Notes under the pieces: generated by a model | Databases searched by the model: none | The model's input: the letters and a program-made list of their open reading frames with translations, nothing else | What the model was told of the DNA's origin: nothing | Assembly: GCF_012844365.1 (NCBI RefSeq) | Contig: NZ_CP051626.1 | Location: 2,418,001-2,482,000, forward strand | Direction: 5' to 3' | Length of the DNA stretch: 64,000 bases | From: Brevibacterium sp. 'Marine' | Lineage (GTDB): Bacteria; Actinomycetota; Actinomycetes; Actinomycetales; Brevibacteriaceae | Translations under genes and position numbers: made by a program | Part shown: positions 32,507-42,432 of the stretch, piece by piece | How positions within the stretch are numbered: position 1 is the first letter of the stretch | Layout: each line of letters opens with the position of its first letter

Positions 32507-33373
32507 ATGACCCTCTTCATCCAACAGCTCTTCAACGGCCTTGCGCTCGGCGGCGTCTACTGCCTGGCCGCGATCGGTCTGACCTTGGTATTCGGAGTGC
32601 TGCGCATTCCCAACCTGGCTCACGGTGCGCTGTATATGCTCGGCGCCTACATCACCTACTTCTTCCTCACAACCGTCGGTGTCCCCTATATCGCGGCGAT
32701 CGGCATCGCGGCGCTCATGCTCTTCATCGTCGGCGTCGGGCTCGAACGTCTCGTATTCCACCCCCTGCGCAACTCCCCGCACACTCACCACATGATTGCG
32801 GCAGTCGGTGCGATGTTCTTCTTCCAGGCACTGGCTCAAGCGATCTGGGGCGCCGACTTCCGCCGCATGGACACTCCGATCACCGGCGAACTGCGAATAC
32901 TCGGCGCCGAGATCTCTGCCCAGCGCATCGTCATCATCGTCACCGCTGTGATCGTGCTGGCGCTGCTGGCGTGGTTCATCAAACGATCCATCCACGGTCA
33001 GACGATCGAAGCGATCGAACAGGATCGCGTCGGTGCATCGCTCGTCGGCATCAACCCGTCGATGGTCGCGATGCTGACGCTGGGCCTGTCCGCCGTGCTC
33101 GCAACCATCGCGGCGGGACTCGTCGCACCGATCAACCTCCTGTCACCGACGATGGGAGACGCCCTCAACCTCAAGGTGTTCGCCATCATCATCCTCGGCG
33201 GACTCGGATCTCTTCCGGGGGCCATCGTCGGCGGATTCGCACTCGCGATCGCCGAAACGATGACAGCGACCTACATCTCCTCCGCGGTCGGCGAGGCCGT
33301 GGCATTCGTCGTTCTCGTGGCCGTGCTGGCCATCAAGCCCAACGGACTGTTCACGAAGGCGGTGCAGCGATGA
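32507..33373 (+). CDS. livH: Branched-chain amino-acid ABC transporter permease LivH
   Basis: 288 residues with about eight membrane helices. MTLFIQQLFNGLALGGVYCLAAIGLTLVFGVLRIPNLAHG is the canonical LivH opening, and GLGSLPGAIVGGFALAIAE is the cytoplasmic EAA-like loop that contacts the ATPases. Its stop overlaps the livM start (ATGA). Specificity is set by LivK. Confidence 0.93.
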   Translation: MTLFIQQLFNGLALGGVYCLAAIGLTLVFGVLRIPNLAHGALYMLGAYITYFFLTTVGVPYIAAIGIAALMLFIVGVGLERLVFHPLRNSPHTHHMIAAVGAMFFFQALAQAIWGADFRRMDTPITGELRILGAEISAQRIVIIVTAVIVLALLAWFIKRSIHGQTIEAIEQDRVGASLVGINPSMVAMLTLGLSAVLATIAAGLVAPINLLSPTMGDALNLKVFAIIILGGLGSLPGAIVGGFALAIAETMTATYISSAVGEAVAFVVLVAVLAIKPNGLFTKAVQR

Positions 33374-34485
33374 ACTCAGTGAAGAACCCTCGAATCATCG
33401 GCACCATCGCCGTCATCATCCTGCTCGGCCTCACACCCTTGGCGTTCGGGCAGGAGAACTACACGATGCGGGTGATCACCGTAGGCATGTGTGCGGCGAT
33501 CGCCGTCTATGGTCTCAACATCATCCTCGGCTTCACCGGTCAGCTGAATCTGGCTCAAGGCGGATTCTTCGGCATCGGCGCCTACGGGGTGGGGCTGCTC
33601 ACCACCGACTACGATTGGTCCTTCTGGGCTGCCTTCTGCGTGTCCGTGATCGGCACCGCTGTCATCGGCTACCTCTGCGGGCTGATTGCGCTGCGGACCA
33701 AGGACGAATACTTCGCCATCTTCACCATGGCCATCGGCTTCATCATCTTCCTCGTCATCAGCCGCTGGGAGTCCGTCACTCATGCACATTCCGGAGTCAA
33801 CAATGTGAAGTTCCCCGAAGGCGGAGGACTCATCGACTTCGAATCGCCCACTGCGATGTTCTACCTCGTCTTCGCCGTTCTGCTCGTCTGTGTCTACACG
33901 ACGTACGCGGTTCGGCGCTCGAGCGTGGGCCGCACGCTGCTGACCATCAGAACGAGTGAAGATCTCGCGGATGCGATCGGTGTGCGTGTCGGCTTCAGCA
34001 AACAGCTCGCCTTCGCGGCATCCGCTGTCTTCGGAGGGATGGGCGGAGGTCTCTACGCATCCGTGGTCGGCTTCATCGGACCCGATTCGGCGACGATCGA
34101 CAAGACCTTCGAATTCCTCATGTTCATCCTCGTCGGAGGAATGGGCACTGTCGCAGGTCCCCTGCTCGGGAGCATGATCGTGACATTCCTGTTCGAACTG
34201 TTCCAGGACTTCCAGGCGTATCGATTCATCGTTCTGGGCCCCATCATCGTCGCCCTCGTGATCTTCGCACCGCGGGGAATCGTCGGTTACCTCGGCGGGT
34301 TCGTCGACAGACGAAATCGACGACGCAGGGCCGAAGTTGCCCGCGGCGCCGACGACGGTCCCGATTCGACAGGTGGTTCGGCCCCCGGCGGAACAGGCGA
34401 CCACCGCGCACGGACCGTCGCCGACGGGGTCGACTCGGGTGTCGGCCGGACCGGAGGCTCCCCCTCTTCCGAGGAGACGAAATGA
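33370..34485 (+). CDS. livM: Branched-chain amino-acid ABC transporter permease LivM
   Basis: 371 residues. Membrane helices run from residue 8 to about 310. NIILGFTGQLNLAQGGFFGIGAYGVGLL and VGGMGTVAGPLLGSMIVTFLFEL are the LivM signatures. The last 60 residues are a charged, Gly/Asp-rich cytoplasmic tail (RRNRRRRAEVARGADDG...) that most LivM proteins lack. The start is fixed by the ATGA overlap with livH; its own stop overlaps livG by 4 bp. Confidence 0.92.
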   Translation: MNSVKNPRIIGTIAVIILLGLTPLAFGQENYTMRVITVGMCAAIAVYGLNIILGFTGQLNLAQGGFFGIGAYGVGLLTTDYDWSFWAAFCVSVIGTAVIGYLCGLIALRTKDEYFAIFTMAIGFIIFLVISRWESVTHAHSGVNNVKFPEGGGLIDFESPTAMFYLVFAVLLVCVYTTYAVRRSSVGRTLLTIRTSEDLADAIGVRVGFSKQLAFAASAVFGGMGGGLYASVVGFIGPDSATIDKTFEFLMFILVGGMGTVAGPLLGSMIVTFLFELFQDFQAYRFIVLGPIIVALVIFAPRGIVGYLGGFVDRRNRRRRAEVARGADDGPDSTGGSAPGGTGDHRARTVADGVDSGVGRTGGSPSSEETK

Positions 34486-35255
34486 CAATGCTTGAAATAC
34501 GAGACCTCGGTAAGCGCTTCGGCGGACTCGATGCGGTCAAGGACGTCGACCTGGACGTCGAGGAAGGCCAGATCACCGCTGTCATCGGTCCCAACGGAGC
34601 AGGCAAGTCAACGCTGTTCAACCTCGTCCACGGCTTCTATCGGCCCACCGCGGGGACCATCACTTTCAAGGGTGAGGACATCACTCATTCGTCCCCGCAC
34701 CGTACGGTCGCCGGCGGTATCGCGCGCACATTCCAGACGACGAATCTGTTCGATGACAGCACCCTGTTGGAGAACGTCCTGGCCGGTCGGATCGTCCGTT
34801 CGAAGTCCAATGTCTTCGACGCTGTCTTCCACACTCCTCGCCACCGTCGTGAATCGCGCATCAACGAGGACAAGGCGATGGAAGCTCTCGAGTTCTGCGG
34901 GGTCGCGGAGTATCGGCACGATCTGGCGTCCAATGTTCCGCAGGAGGTGCAGAAGCGCACTGCAGTGGCCATGGCCCTGGCCACGGAGCCTGAGCTGCTG
35001 CTGCTCGACGAACCGGCCGGCGGCATCCCCGAAGAGGAGACCGTCGACTTCGGCAACCTCATCCGCTCCCTGCCGCAGCGAGGGGTCTCCGTCCTGCTCG
35101 TCGAACACAAGATGACGATGATCATGGACCTCGCGGACACGATCCTCGTTCTCGATCACGGCCAGAAGCTGGCGCTCGGTGCACCGGCGGAGATCCAGTC
35201 GAATCCGGATGTCATCCGCGCCTATCTCGGTTCGACAGCACAGGAGGAGAACTGA
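34482..35255 (+). CDS. livG: ABC transporter ATPase LivG
   Basis: 257 residues. Walker A GPNGAGKS (36-43) and Walker B LLLLDEP are intact, and ARTFQTTNLFDDSTLLENV is the usual LivG Q-loop region. The signature motif is unusual: where homologues have LPYGQQRR or LSGGQ, this protein reads VPQEVQKR, without the Gly. With a canonical LivF partner this predicts an asymmetric ATPase pair. The stop overlaps the livF start by one base (TGATG). Confidence 0.9.
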   Translation: MTMLEIRDLGKRFGGLDAVKDVDLDVEEGQITAVIGPNGAGKSTLFNLVHGFYRPTAGTITFKGEDITHSSPHRTVAGGIARTFQTTNLFDDSTLLENVLAGRIVRSKSNVFDAVFHTPRHRRESRINEDKAMEALEFCGVAEYRHDLASNVPQEVQKRTAVAMALATEPELLLLDEPAGGIPEEETVDFGNLIRSLPQRGVSVLLVEHKMTMIMDLADTILVLDHGQKLALGAPAEIQSNPDVIRAYLGSTAQEEN

Positions 35256-35959
35256 TGCTCACGCTCGACAATGTCAGCACCGGATACGATGCCGCCGATG
35301 TGCTCCACGGCGTGAGCATCACTGCGCAGCCCGGAGAGCTCACCGTGGTCCTCGGAGCGAACGGATCAGGCAAGACGACTCTCTTCAAGACCATCAGCGG
35401 ACTGATGCGGGTCCGTACCGGCTCGATCGCCTATGAGGGGCAGCCGCTGCATCGAGCTCGCGCGAATGCCATCGTCAAGGCCGGTATCGCGCACTGCCCC
35501 GAGGGCCGTCACCTGTTCGGGAAGATGTCGGTGGAGAAGAATCTGCGTCTGGGGTCATATCCTCACCGGAACGGTTCTCGTACCGAAGAGATCTACGCTG
35601 ACGTGCTCGATATGTTTCCGATCCTCAAGGAGAAAGCCAAACAGCCGGCAGGCTCACTGTCCGGCGGACAGCAGCAGATGGTCGCGATCGGTCGGGCACT
35701 GATGTCGGATCCGAGCCTGCTGATCCTGGATGAGCCGTCGATGGGCCTGGCTCCCATCGTCGTCGAGCAGGTCCTCGAGTCGGTCGCCCAGATCAATCGC
35801 AACGGCATCGGAGTTCTGCTCAGTGAGCAGAACGCGAAGGCATCGTTGGCAATCGCCCACAGGGGATACGTTCTCGCTGAGGGGCGGATCGTCCTCGCCG
35901 ATGATGCCTCCCGGCTGCTCGACAATCCTGACGTGCAGGCGGCCTACCTCGGACTCTGA
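35255..35959 (+). CDS. livF: ABC transporter ATPase LivF
   Basis: 234 residues. Walker A GANGSGKT, canonical signature LSGGQQQMVAIGRAL and Walker B LLILDEPSMGLAP are all present; VKAGIAHCPEGRHLFGKMSVEKNL is characteristic of LivF. Last gene of the liv operon, followed 47 bp later by a terminator hairpin. Confidence 0.93.
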   Translation: MLTLDNVSTGYDAADVLHGVSITAQPGELTVVLGANGSGKTTLFKTISGLMRVRTGSIAYEGQPLHRARANAIVKAGIAHCPEGRHLFGKMSVEKNLRLGSYPHRNGSRTEEIYADVLDMFPILKEKAKQPAGSLSGGQQQMVAIGRALMSDPSLLILDEPSMGLAPIVVEQVLESVAQINRNGIGVLLSEQNAKASLAIAHRGYVLAEGRIVLADDASRLLDNPDVQAAYLGL

Positions 35960-36005
35960 CGGCGCACGGGTCCCACCCGTTGAGAAGGACACCGGTGCGG
36001 ATGAG

Positions 36006-36040
36006 ATCTCGCCGAGGCGGCTCGGCCACCTCGGCGAGAT
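36006..36040 (+). terminator. Terminator of the liv operon
   Basis: A 12-bp perfect stem, ATCTCGCCGAGG (36006-36017) with CCTCGGCGAGAT (36029-36040), an 11-nt loop, then TTTCG. It contains a copy of the over-represented GCCGAGGCGG decamer. Confidence 0.65.
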
Positions 36041-36142
36041 TTCGCTGAGTTCGTCTGCCGGATCGTTCCGGTCCGTCGATCCGGCGTGTGATCAGCCGTG
36101 AATCGGCACTCCGGCCAGCTCAGTGCGACCGACCTTGGCGGC

Positions 36143-36769
36143 TCACTCGTCGAGGAACCGCGAGACGTCTCCGGCTCCGACGCGAGCCACCTCGGGGTAC
36201 TTGCCTGTGAAGTCGATGACCGAAGTCGGCACGACTCCGGGGGCTCCGGACTCGATGACGATGTCGAGGTCATTGCCGAGCTGGTCCATGACATCCTCGG
36301 CGTGGGTCAGCGGATCCTCATCGTCGGGCAGCAGCAACGTCGAGGACAGGATCGGCTCCCCCATCGCCTCGACGAGTGCGAGTGCCGTGACATTCTGCGG
36401 GATCCGAGCTCCCACCGAATGCTTCTTCGGGTGCATCATCCGGCGCGGAACTTCCTTCGTCGCCTTCATGATGAACGTGTACGGTCCCGGCGTCATCGAC
36501 TTGATGGCACGGAAGTCGGAATTGTCGACGATGACGAACTGACCCAGCTGGGCGAAGTCGTGGCACATGAGTGTGAAATGGTGCTTCGAACCGAGTTGTC
36601 GGATGCGAGTGATCCGCTCGATGCCGTCCTTGTTGTCCAAGGCACAGCCGAGGGCATAACAGGAATCCGTGGGATAGGCGATCAGGCCACCGTTCCTGAG
36701 TGACTCAGCGGCCTTCTCGATCAGTCGGTCCTGCGGGTTCTCCGGATGGATATTCAGTAGTGTCGCCAT
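36143..36769 (-). CDS. L-threonylcarbamoyladenylate synthase family protein (YciO-type Sua5/YrdC)
   Basis: 208 residues. KAAESLRNGGLIAYPTDSCYALGC is the YrdC nucleotide-binding opening, with TRIRQLGSKHHFTLMC and PGPYTFIMKATKEVPRRMMHPKKHSVGARIPQN. The KHH and RRMMHPK features resemble the YciO subgroup more than TsaC, so a tRNA t6A role is likely but not certain. The C-terminal Sua5 domain is absent, normal for this subgroup. Monocistronic; GTGTCGCCATACTT lies around the start and no strong ribosome-binding site is seen. Confidence 0.87.
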   Translation of the reverse strand: MATLLNIHPENPQDRLIEKAAESLRNGGLIAYPTDSCYALGCALDNKDGIERITRIRQLGSKHHFTLMCHDFAQLGQFVIVDNSDFRAIKSMTPGPYTFIMKATKEVPRRMMHPKKHSVGARIPQNVTALALVEAMGEPILSSTLLLPDDEDPLTHAEDVMDQLGNDLDIVIESGAPGVVPTSVIDFTGKYPEVARVGAGDVSRFLDE

Positions 36770-36910
36770 ACTTCATGCTAACCACTCTGCCGCCACAGTG
36801 CGAGGGGTCGAGGCGACTAGGGACGGGAAAAGCGAGAATGTGGGATTCGCCGGACCGCGGGCAGTCTCAGACCGCATCTGCCGAACGCTTTTGTCGCCCC
36901 CGCTGGCTCG

Positions 36911-38305
36911 TCAGTGCGCAGCCTGATGCTTCCTCCGGCCCTTGACCAGTTCGGCGCGTCCGGTGTCCGGATCGGAGGCGAGAAGGATATTGACCCATCT
37001 GGCCTTCGGGTCCGCGTCGACCAGCAGAGCCTTGATCAGCAGGGTCGCCGGCAGCGCCAGCAGGGCGCCGAGCCAGCCGAGGATCCACACCCAGAACAGC
37101 AGGGACAGGAACGAGATCAGCGGGGTCACACCCACCGACTCGCCGGTGAACTTCGGTTGGATGATCGCCTGGATGACGAAGTTGAGCACACTGTAGGCGA
37201 TGACCACCCACAGCGCCGACTGCCAACCGCTGTCGACCAGCGCCAGCAGAGCGGGCGGGACGAGACCGATGACGAAACCGATGTTCGGAATGTAGTTCGT
37301 CAGAAATGCGAGCACGCCCCACACCCAGATGAGCGGGACGTCGATGATCGCCAGGGCGATGACGTCGAGGAATGCGACGATGAGGCCGAAGACCGTCGCC
37401 ACCACCCAGTATCGGCGGACACCGCTGGCGAAGTCGCCGATCGACGCCGACAGCGACGGCTTGACGTCGAGCAGCATCGCCATCCGCTTGTCGATGCCCA
37501 TCGAATCCATCGCCACGAAGAACACGGCCATGATAACCGTGGTCAGCAGGCCCGCAACCGACGACAGATTCGTCAGCAGCGGGTAGATGGCGTCGAGAAC
37601 GGAGCGGACGTCGAAACCTGAGAGCTGCTGCTGGATCACCGAGGATGTCACTCCGATGTCCGACAGCAGCGCCAGCGCATTCTGGTACGTGGCGGCGAGT
37701 TCGTAGCTGTAGCTGGGGATGAGGATGACGAGTTCGGCGACCGACCACGCGGTGAGGCCGAAGAACGCGAAGATCATGCACAGCACGAGCACGACCGAGA
37801 TGCACGCCCCGATCGCCCGCGGCACTTTGATCCTGGTGAGCAGCCGCTGCACCGGGTAGACGACGATATAGAAGTTCAGGGCGAGGAAGACCGGAGCCAC
37901 GATGTCCTGGAGTCCGCGGACGAACATCAGCGCATAGGCCAGCCCCGCCAGCGTCACCGCGATCATCAGCGCTCGCGCCGGCGGCCGCGCATGCCAGGGT
38001 CGTGCCTCGCCTGCCATGCCGGGTTCGGAGCCAGGCTCGGAGCCGGGTGCGACTCCGGGCGCTGTGGTGAGTGCCGCGCTCGATTCGGTTTCGGAGGAGG
38101 AAGATCCCACCGTCACCGAGGCGGCCGAACCGGGAGCGTTCCCCACCGAGGCGGCCGTCCCCGCCACCGGGCCCGCGGGCTCGGAATTCGATCCGGTCAC
38201 CGGTCGTGAGGACGGCGCAGACTCGACCGGGCCTGCGGCATCGCCGGGCGATCCGGCCGCACTGTCAGCGGCGCCCGATGCCGTCGTCTGCTCGTCCTCG
38301 TTCAT
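36911..38305 (-). CDS. AI-2E family transporter (PF01594)
   Basis: 464 residues. The first 110 are a disordered Ser/Ala/Pro/Glu region with GSEPGSEPG repeats. A membrane domain with seven to eight helices follows, ending in the family-typical FLTNYIPNIGFVIGLVPPALLAL and IIQPKFTGESVGVTPLISFLSLLFWVWILG. Despite the name, most members have no proven role in autoinducer transport; some are Na+/H+ antiporters. The ATG follows directly after the stop of der (TGAATG), so it is translationally coupled as the last gene of the long minus-strand operon. Confidence 0.9.
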   Translation of the reverse strand: MNEDEQTTASGAADSAAGSPGDAAGPVESAPSSRPVTGSNSEPAGPVAGTAASVGNAPGSAASVTVGSSSSETESSAALTTAPGVAPGSEPGSEPGMAGEARPWHARPPARALMIAVTLAGLAYALMFVRGLQDIVAPVFLALNFYIVVYPVQRLLTRIKVPRAIGACISVVLVLCMIFAFFGLTAWSVAELVILIPSYSYELAATYQNALALLSDIGVTSSVIQQQLSGFDVRSVLDAIYPLLTNLSSVAGLLTTVIMAVFFVAMDSMGIDKRMAMLLDVKPSLSASIGDFASGVRRYWVVATVFGLIVAFLDVIALAIIDVPLIWVWGVLAFLTNYIPNIGFVIGLVPPALLALVDSGWQSALWVVIAYSVLNFVIQAIIQPKFTGESVGVTPLISFLSLLFWVWILGWLGALLALPATLLIKALLVDADPKARWVNILLASDPDTGRAELVKGRRKHQAAH

Positions 38306-39817
38306 TCAGCGTCCCCGACGCTTCTCACGGATGCGCATCGACACCTCGATGGGGGTGCCCTTGAAGCCGAAGGTCTCGCGCAGACGACGGATGATGAACC
38401 GACGATAACCGGGATCGAGGAAACCGGTGGTGAAGAGCACGAACTTCGGCGGACGCGACTGCGCCTGAGTGCCGAAGAGGATGCGCGGCTGCTTACCACC
38501 GCGCACCGGGTGCGGGTTGGCTGCGACGAGCTCACCGAGGAACGCATTGAGCCGTCCCGTCGGAATGCGAGTGTCCCAGCCGTCGAGAGCGGTCTCCATC
38601 GCCGGCACGAGCTTCTCCGCGTGACGTCCGGTCTTCGCCGAGATGTTCACGCGCGGTGCCCACGCCACATGGCCGAGGTCCCGTTCGATCTCCCGTTCGA
38701 GGTAGAAGCGACGTTCGTCATCGAGCAGATCCCACTTGTTGAACGCCAGCACCACGGCGCGTCCCGCCTCGACGGCGGTCGTGACGATGCGGACGTCCTG
38801 CTCACTCAGCGGCTCCTGCACTTCGAGGAGGACGAGGGCCACCTCGGCGCGTTCGAGCGCGGTCTGTGTCCGCAGCGCGGCATAGAAGTCGGCGCCGCTG
38901 GCCTGATGGGCTCGACGACGGATGCCGGCGGTGTCGACGAAGCGCCACTGCTTCCCACCGAGCTCGATGAGCTCGTCGACGGGGTCACGCGTGGTGCCGG
39001 CGACGTTGTCCACGAGCACCCGGTCGGTACCGATGAGCTGGTTGAGCAGGGAGGATTTGCCGACATTCGGACGACCGACGAGGGCCACCCGACGCGGTCC
39101 GCCCTCTTCGACACGGGTGTCGACGGCCGAGACCTCGGGCAGGATCGTCAGCACTTCGTCGAGCAGGTCGGCGACTCCCCGACCGTGCAGAGCCGAGACG
39201 GTCCACGGCTGGCCGAGGCCCAAGCCCCAGAGTTCTGCGGCCATGAGTTCGCCGCGTTCGTCGTCGACCTTGTTCGCGGCCAGCAGGACCGGCTTCTTCT
39301 TCCGGCGCAGCATCTTCACGACCATCTCATCGGTCGAGGTCGGACCGGTCGTGGCATCGACGACGAGGAGGACCGCATCGGCCATGTCTACGGCGATCTC
39401 GGACTGGATCGCAATCCGCGAGGCCATGCCCTTCGAGTCCTGATCCCACCCGCCGGTGTCGACGAGGGTGAACTCCTTCGTGTTCCATTCCGCCCGGTAG
39501 CTCACCCGGTCACGGGTGACGCCCGGAACGTCCTCGACGACGGCTTCGCGGCGGCCGAGGATGCGGTTGACCAGCGTCGACTTGCCGACGTTGGGGCGAC
39601 CGACGACGGCCAGCACCGGTGCGGCGCCGAGGGCCTCGTCTTCGTCCTCGTCGAAGCCGTAGGCGCGCAGCAGCGCACGGTCCTCGTCTTCGAGCTCATA
39701 GCTTTCGAGTCCGGCCTCGAGCGCGGTCGCCCGCTGCTCGGCCTCCTCGTCGCTGATGCTCTCGACACGGTCGACGAGGTCGTCGTCGGGTGTCTCATGG
39801 AATTCGGATTCGCTCAT
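38306..39817 (-). CDS. der: Ribosome assembly GTPase Der (EngA)
   Basis: 503 residues. An acidic N-terminal extension (about 60 residues, actinobacterial feature) precedes two tandem G domains: [14 protein letters not shown] / VDTGGW / NKVD and [14 protein letters not shown] / VDTAGIRR / NKWD. A C-terminal KH-like domain ends [10 protein letters not shown]. It helps assemble the 50S subunit. The start overlaps the cmk stop region by 4 bp. The homologue is Rv1713. Confidence 0.95.
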   Translation of the reverse strand: MSESEFHETPDDDLVDRVESISDEEAEQRATALEAGLESYELEDEDRALLRAYGFDEDEDEALGAAPVLAVVGRPNVGKSTLVNRILGRREAVVEDVPGVTRDRVSYRAEWNTKEFTLVDTGGWDQDSKGMASRIAIQSEIAVDMADAVLLVVDATTGPTSTDEMVVKMLRRKKKPVLLAANKVDDERGELMAAELWGLGLGQPWTVSALHGRGVADLLDEVLTILPEVSAVDTRVEEGGPRRVALVGRPNVGKSSLLNQLIGTDRVLVDNVAGTTRDPVDELIELGGKQWRFVDTAGIRRRAHQASGADFYAALRTQTALERAEVALVLLEVQEPLSEQDVRIVTTAVEAGRAVVLAFNKWDLLDDERRFYLEREIERDLGHVAWAPRVNISAKTGRHAEKLVPAMETALDGWDTRIPTGRLNAFLGELVAANPHPVRGGKQPRILFGTQAQSRPPKFVLFTTGFLDPGYRRFIIRRLRETFGFKGTPIEVSMRIREKRRGR

Positions 39818-40473
39818 TGTGAGTCCTTCACCAGCTGCAGCACCGTCTCGACCACCTGGTCGAAGTCGATGTCGCTGGTATCGAGTGTGTACACTCCGTC
39901 GGCGGCCTCGAGGAAGCTCGTCGTGGCGGAGTCCTTGGCGTCACGGCCCGTGACGAGGTCTTGGGTGGCGGCGATCGCCTCGGCGTCGGCATTGCCGTGC
40001 ACTTCCTTCGCCCGACGGGCCACACGGACCTCGTCGCGGGCGGTCATGAGGATGCGCACATCGGCGTCGGGGGCCACCACGGTCGTGATGTCCCGGCCTT
40101 CGACGACGATGCCCTCGGGTGCGGCGGCGATATAGGCCCGCTGCATGTCGATGAGCTCCTCGCGGGCGTCGATGACGCCGGAGACCGTCTGCACGTTCGC
40201 GGACACGTCCGCACCGCGGATGTCCTCGGTGACGTCGATGTCGTCGACGGAGACGAAGAATTCGTCGGGGCTGAGCGAGATCTCCAGATCCGCACCGCGC
40301 ACCTGCTCGAGCACGTCGACGGGGTCGGTGACCCCGCGGTTGAGGCACAGCCACGCCATCGCCCGGTACATCGCACCGGTGTCCAGGTACTGGCAGCCCA
40401 GCCGACGCGCCACCTCCTTGGCGGTGCTCGACTTGCCCACTCCGGACGGTCCGTCAATGGCTACGACGCTCAT
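39814..40473 (-). CDS. cmk: (d)CMP kinase
   Basis: 219 residues. P-loop [11 protein letters not shown] at the N-terminus, [13 protein letters not shown], the CMP-binding insert, [23 protein letters not shown] and the lid [11 protein letters not shown]. It phosphorylates CMP and dCMP. ATG 40473 is chosen (AAGGAA upstream, P-loop 5 residues in); a longer frame extends upstream only as shadow. It overlaps the tyrA stop (ATGA). Confidence 0.94.
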   Translation of the reverse strand: MSVVAIDGPSGVGKSSTAKEVARRLGCQYLDTGAMYRAMAWLCLNRGVTDPVDVLEQVRGADLEISLSPDEFFVSVDDIDVTEDIRGADVSANVQTVSGVIDAREELIDMQRAYIAAAPEGIVVEGRDITTVVAPDADVRILMTARDEVRVARRAKEVHGNADAEAIAATQDLVTGRDAKDSATTSFLEAADGVYTLDTSDIDFDQVVETVLQLVKDSQ

Positions 40474-41558
40474 GCAGTTCCTTCTTTCTCGATGGCGGAT
40501 TCGGGGATCTGCCATCCCTTCGACAGCAATCCGATCTCCAGCTCCTGCTGGATGGCCGGGACCACGGACACGTCGACCATGCCCAGTTTCCGACCGGAGG
40601 CGTGATCCATCCGGAAATCCTCGACATTGACGCCGAGGTCGCCGATGTCCTTGAACAGCCGGGCCAGCATTCCGGGCGTATCCGGAACCAGGATCGTGAC
40701 AACAGCATAGGTGGTCGGCGGCTGCCCGTGCTTGCCGGGAATCCGGTCGTGTCCCTCATTGCCCAAAGCGATCGCCTTGGCGAGCAGCCCCGTCGACCCG
40801 GGGCCGAGTTCGAGAGCGCCGATGACCTCGTCGAGCTCGGTGCGCAGATCGACCAGTACGGAACGGACCTCCTCGGCGTTCCCGGTCAGGATCTGCGTCC
40901 ACAGCCCCGGGTCCGAGGCGGCGATGCGCGTGACATCGCGCAGTCCCTGTCCGGCCAGCGAGATCTCCTCCAAGGGCGCATGCCGCAGCTGCGAGGCGAC
41001 GAGGGAGGAGATGATCTGCGGCACGTGCGAGACCTTCGCGACCGCGGCATCGTGGATGCGCGGATCCAGGTGGAGCACGGAGGCGCCGGAGTCCTCGGCC
41101 ATGGCGATGACCTCGCCGAGGCGGTCGGCCGGGGTGTCCTCATCCGAGCAGATCACCCAGGGTCGGGCCGTGAACAGGTCCGATTGGGCGGCGATCGCCC
41201 CGGACTTCTCGCGTCCGGCCATCGGATGGCAGCCGATGTAGCGATCGAGCTGAGTGCCCGTGACCAGTTCTCGCACCGCTTCGAGCAGGCGGGTCTTGAC
41301 GCTGGCGACATCGGTGACCGTGGCGTTCGGGTAGTCCTCGAGTGCTGCGGCGATGACGCGCGCGGCGACGTCGGGCGGGGTGGCCACGACGACGATGTCC
41401 GGGTGTTCGGGTGCACCGACCTGACCGGCACCGAGGTCCGCGGCGAGCTGCTGCGCGGTCGGCGAGGTGTCTTCGAGGGTCACCTGATGGCCTTCGGCGC
41501 TCAGCGCCAACCCCAGGCTGGCACCGAGCAGGCCGGTGCCGATGATATGGACTCTCAC
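40470..41558 (-). CDS. tyrA: Prephenate dehydrogenase with ACT domain
   Basis: 362 residues. Rossmann motif GTGLLGASLGLAL at the N-terminus, catalytic CHPMAGREKSGAIAA (His), HDAAVAKVSHVPQIISSL, and a C-terminal ACT domain (VTILVPDTPGMLARLFKDIGDLGVNVEDFRM) likely to bind tyrosine for feedback. It converts prephenate to 4-hydroxyphenylpyruvate. Placement between rluB and cmk, with 4-bp overlaps at both ends, is common in Micrococcales. Confidence 0.93.
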   Translation of the reverse strand: MRVHIIGTGLLGASLGLALSAEGHQVTLEDTSPTAQQLAADLGAGQVGAPEHPDIVVVATPPDVAARVIAAALEDYPNATVTDVASVKTRLLEAVRELVTGTQLDRYIGCHPMAGREKSGAIAAQSDLFTARPWVICSDEDTPADRLGEVIAMAEDSGASVLHLDPRIHDAAVAKVSHVPQIISSLVASQLRHAPLEEISLAGQGLRDVTRIAASDPGLWTQILTGNAEEVRSVLVDLRTELDEVIGALELGPGSTGLLAKAIALGNEGHDRIPGKHGQPPTTYAVVTILVPDTPGMLARLFKDIGDLGVNVEDFRMDHASGRKLGMVDVSVVPAIQQELEIGLLSKGWQIPESAIEKEGTA

Positions 41559-42415
41559 AGACCGACGGCCTCGAACAGTGCGCCGACCTCATCGGAGCGC
41601 AGCGGGCGGATCTTGCCCTGCTTCTGCTCGTCGAGGACGATCGGTCCGAACTTCAGCCGCACGAGGCGCTCCACCGGGTGGCCGATCTCGGCGAGCAGGC
41701 GGCGCACGACGCGGTTGCGGCCGGAGTGGAGGGTGAGTTCGACGACGGACTTGCCGGGAGTCGAATCGACGAGCTTGAAATCATCGACCTTGACGAAGCC
41801 GTCCTCGAGGTCGATTCCGGCCTTGAGGATGGCTCCGGCGTCCTTCGCCAACTGGCCCTTGACCTTCGCGAGGTAGGTCTTCGGGATCTCGTAGCGCGGG
41901 TGGGCCAACCGGTTGCTCAGCTCCCCGTCATTGGTGAGCAGGATGATGCCTTCGGTCTCCGTGTCGAGGCGGCCGACATGGAAGAGGCGCTCGTTGTTGT
42001 TGCGCACATAGTCGGCCAGGCAGGGCCGGCCCTCGGGGTCGCTCATGGTCGACACGACTCCCGCGGGCTTGTTGAGCACGAGGTAGACCTTCTTGGTCTG
42101 TGTCGAAATTCTCACTGTGTCCACGTACACGGACTGCGTTTCCGGGTCGATCCGGGTGCCCAGCTCGGTGACGATGCTGCCATCGACCTCGACGCGGCCG
42201 TCGACGATGAGCTGCTCGCAGGCACGACGTGATCCCAGGCCCGCCTCGGCGAGCACTTTCTGCAGCCGCACACCCCCGCTGACGTGGGCGTCCGATGTCT
42301 GACCGGCTCCCGACCCGCCGCTGCTGGAGGCCTGATTGGCCGTCGCTGCGCGCTGTTTTCGGCTGGGTCGGTTCTGGCGCCCGCCGGGGGCGCGGTGATC
42401 ACGGTAGGGACTCAT
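41555..42415 (-). CDS. rluB: Ribosomal large-subunit pseudouridine synthase B
   Basis: 286 residues. A basic disordered N-terminus (1-48), an S4 RNA-binding domain (VRLQKVLAEAGLGSRRACEQLI) and a RsuA/RluB catalytic domain with GRLDTETEGIILLTNDG (catalytic Asp) and the closing GRNRVVRRLLAEIGHPVERLVRLKFG. It modifies a uridine in helix 89/90 of 23S rRNA. The homologue is Rv1711. It follows scpB by 17 bp. Confidence 0.92.
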   Translation of the reverse strand: MSPYRDHRAPGGRQNRPSRKQRAATANQASSSGGSGAGQTSDAHVSGGVRLQKVLAEAGLGSRRACEQLIVDGRVEVDGSIVTELGTRIDPETQSVYVDTVRISTQTKKVYLVLNKPAGVVSTMSDPEGRPCLADYVRNNNERLFHVGRLDTETEGIILLTNDGELSNRLAHPRYEIPKTYLAKVKGQLAKDAGAILKAGIDLEDGFVKVDDFKLVDSTPGKSVVELTLHSGRNRVVRRLLAEIGHPVERLVRLKFGPIVLDEQKQGKIRPLRSDEVGALFEAVGL

Positions 42416-42432
42416 ACATCCATTCTCTCAAA

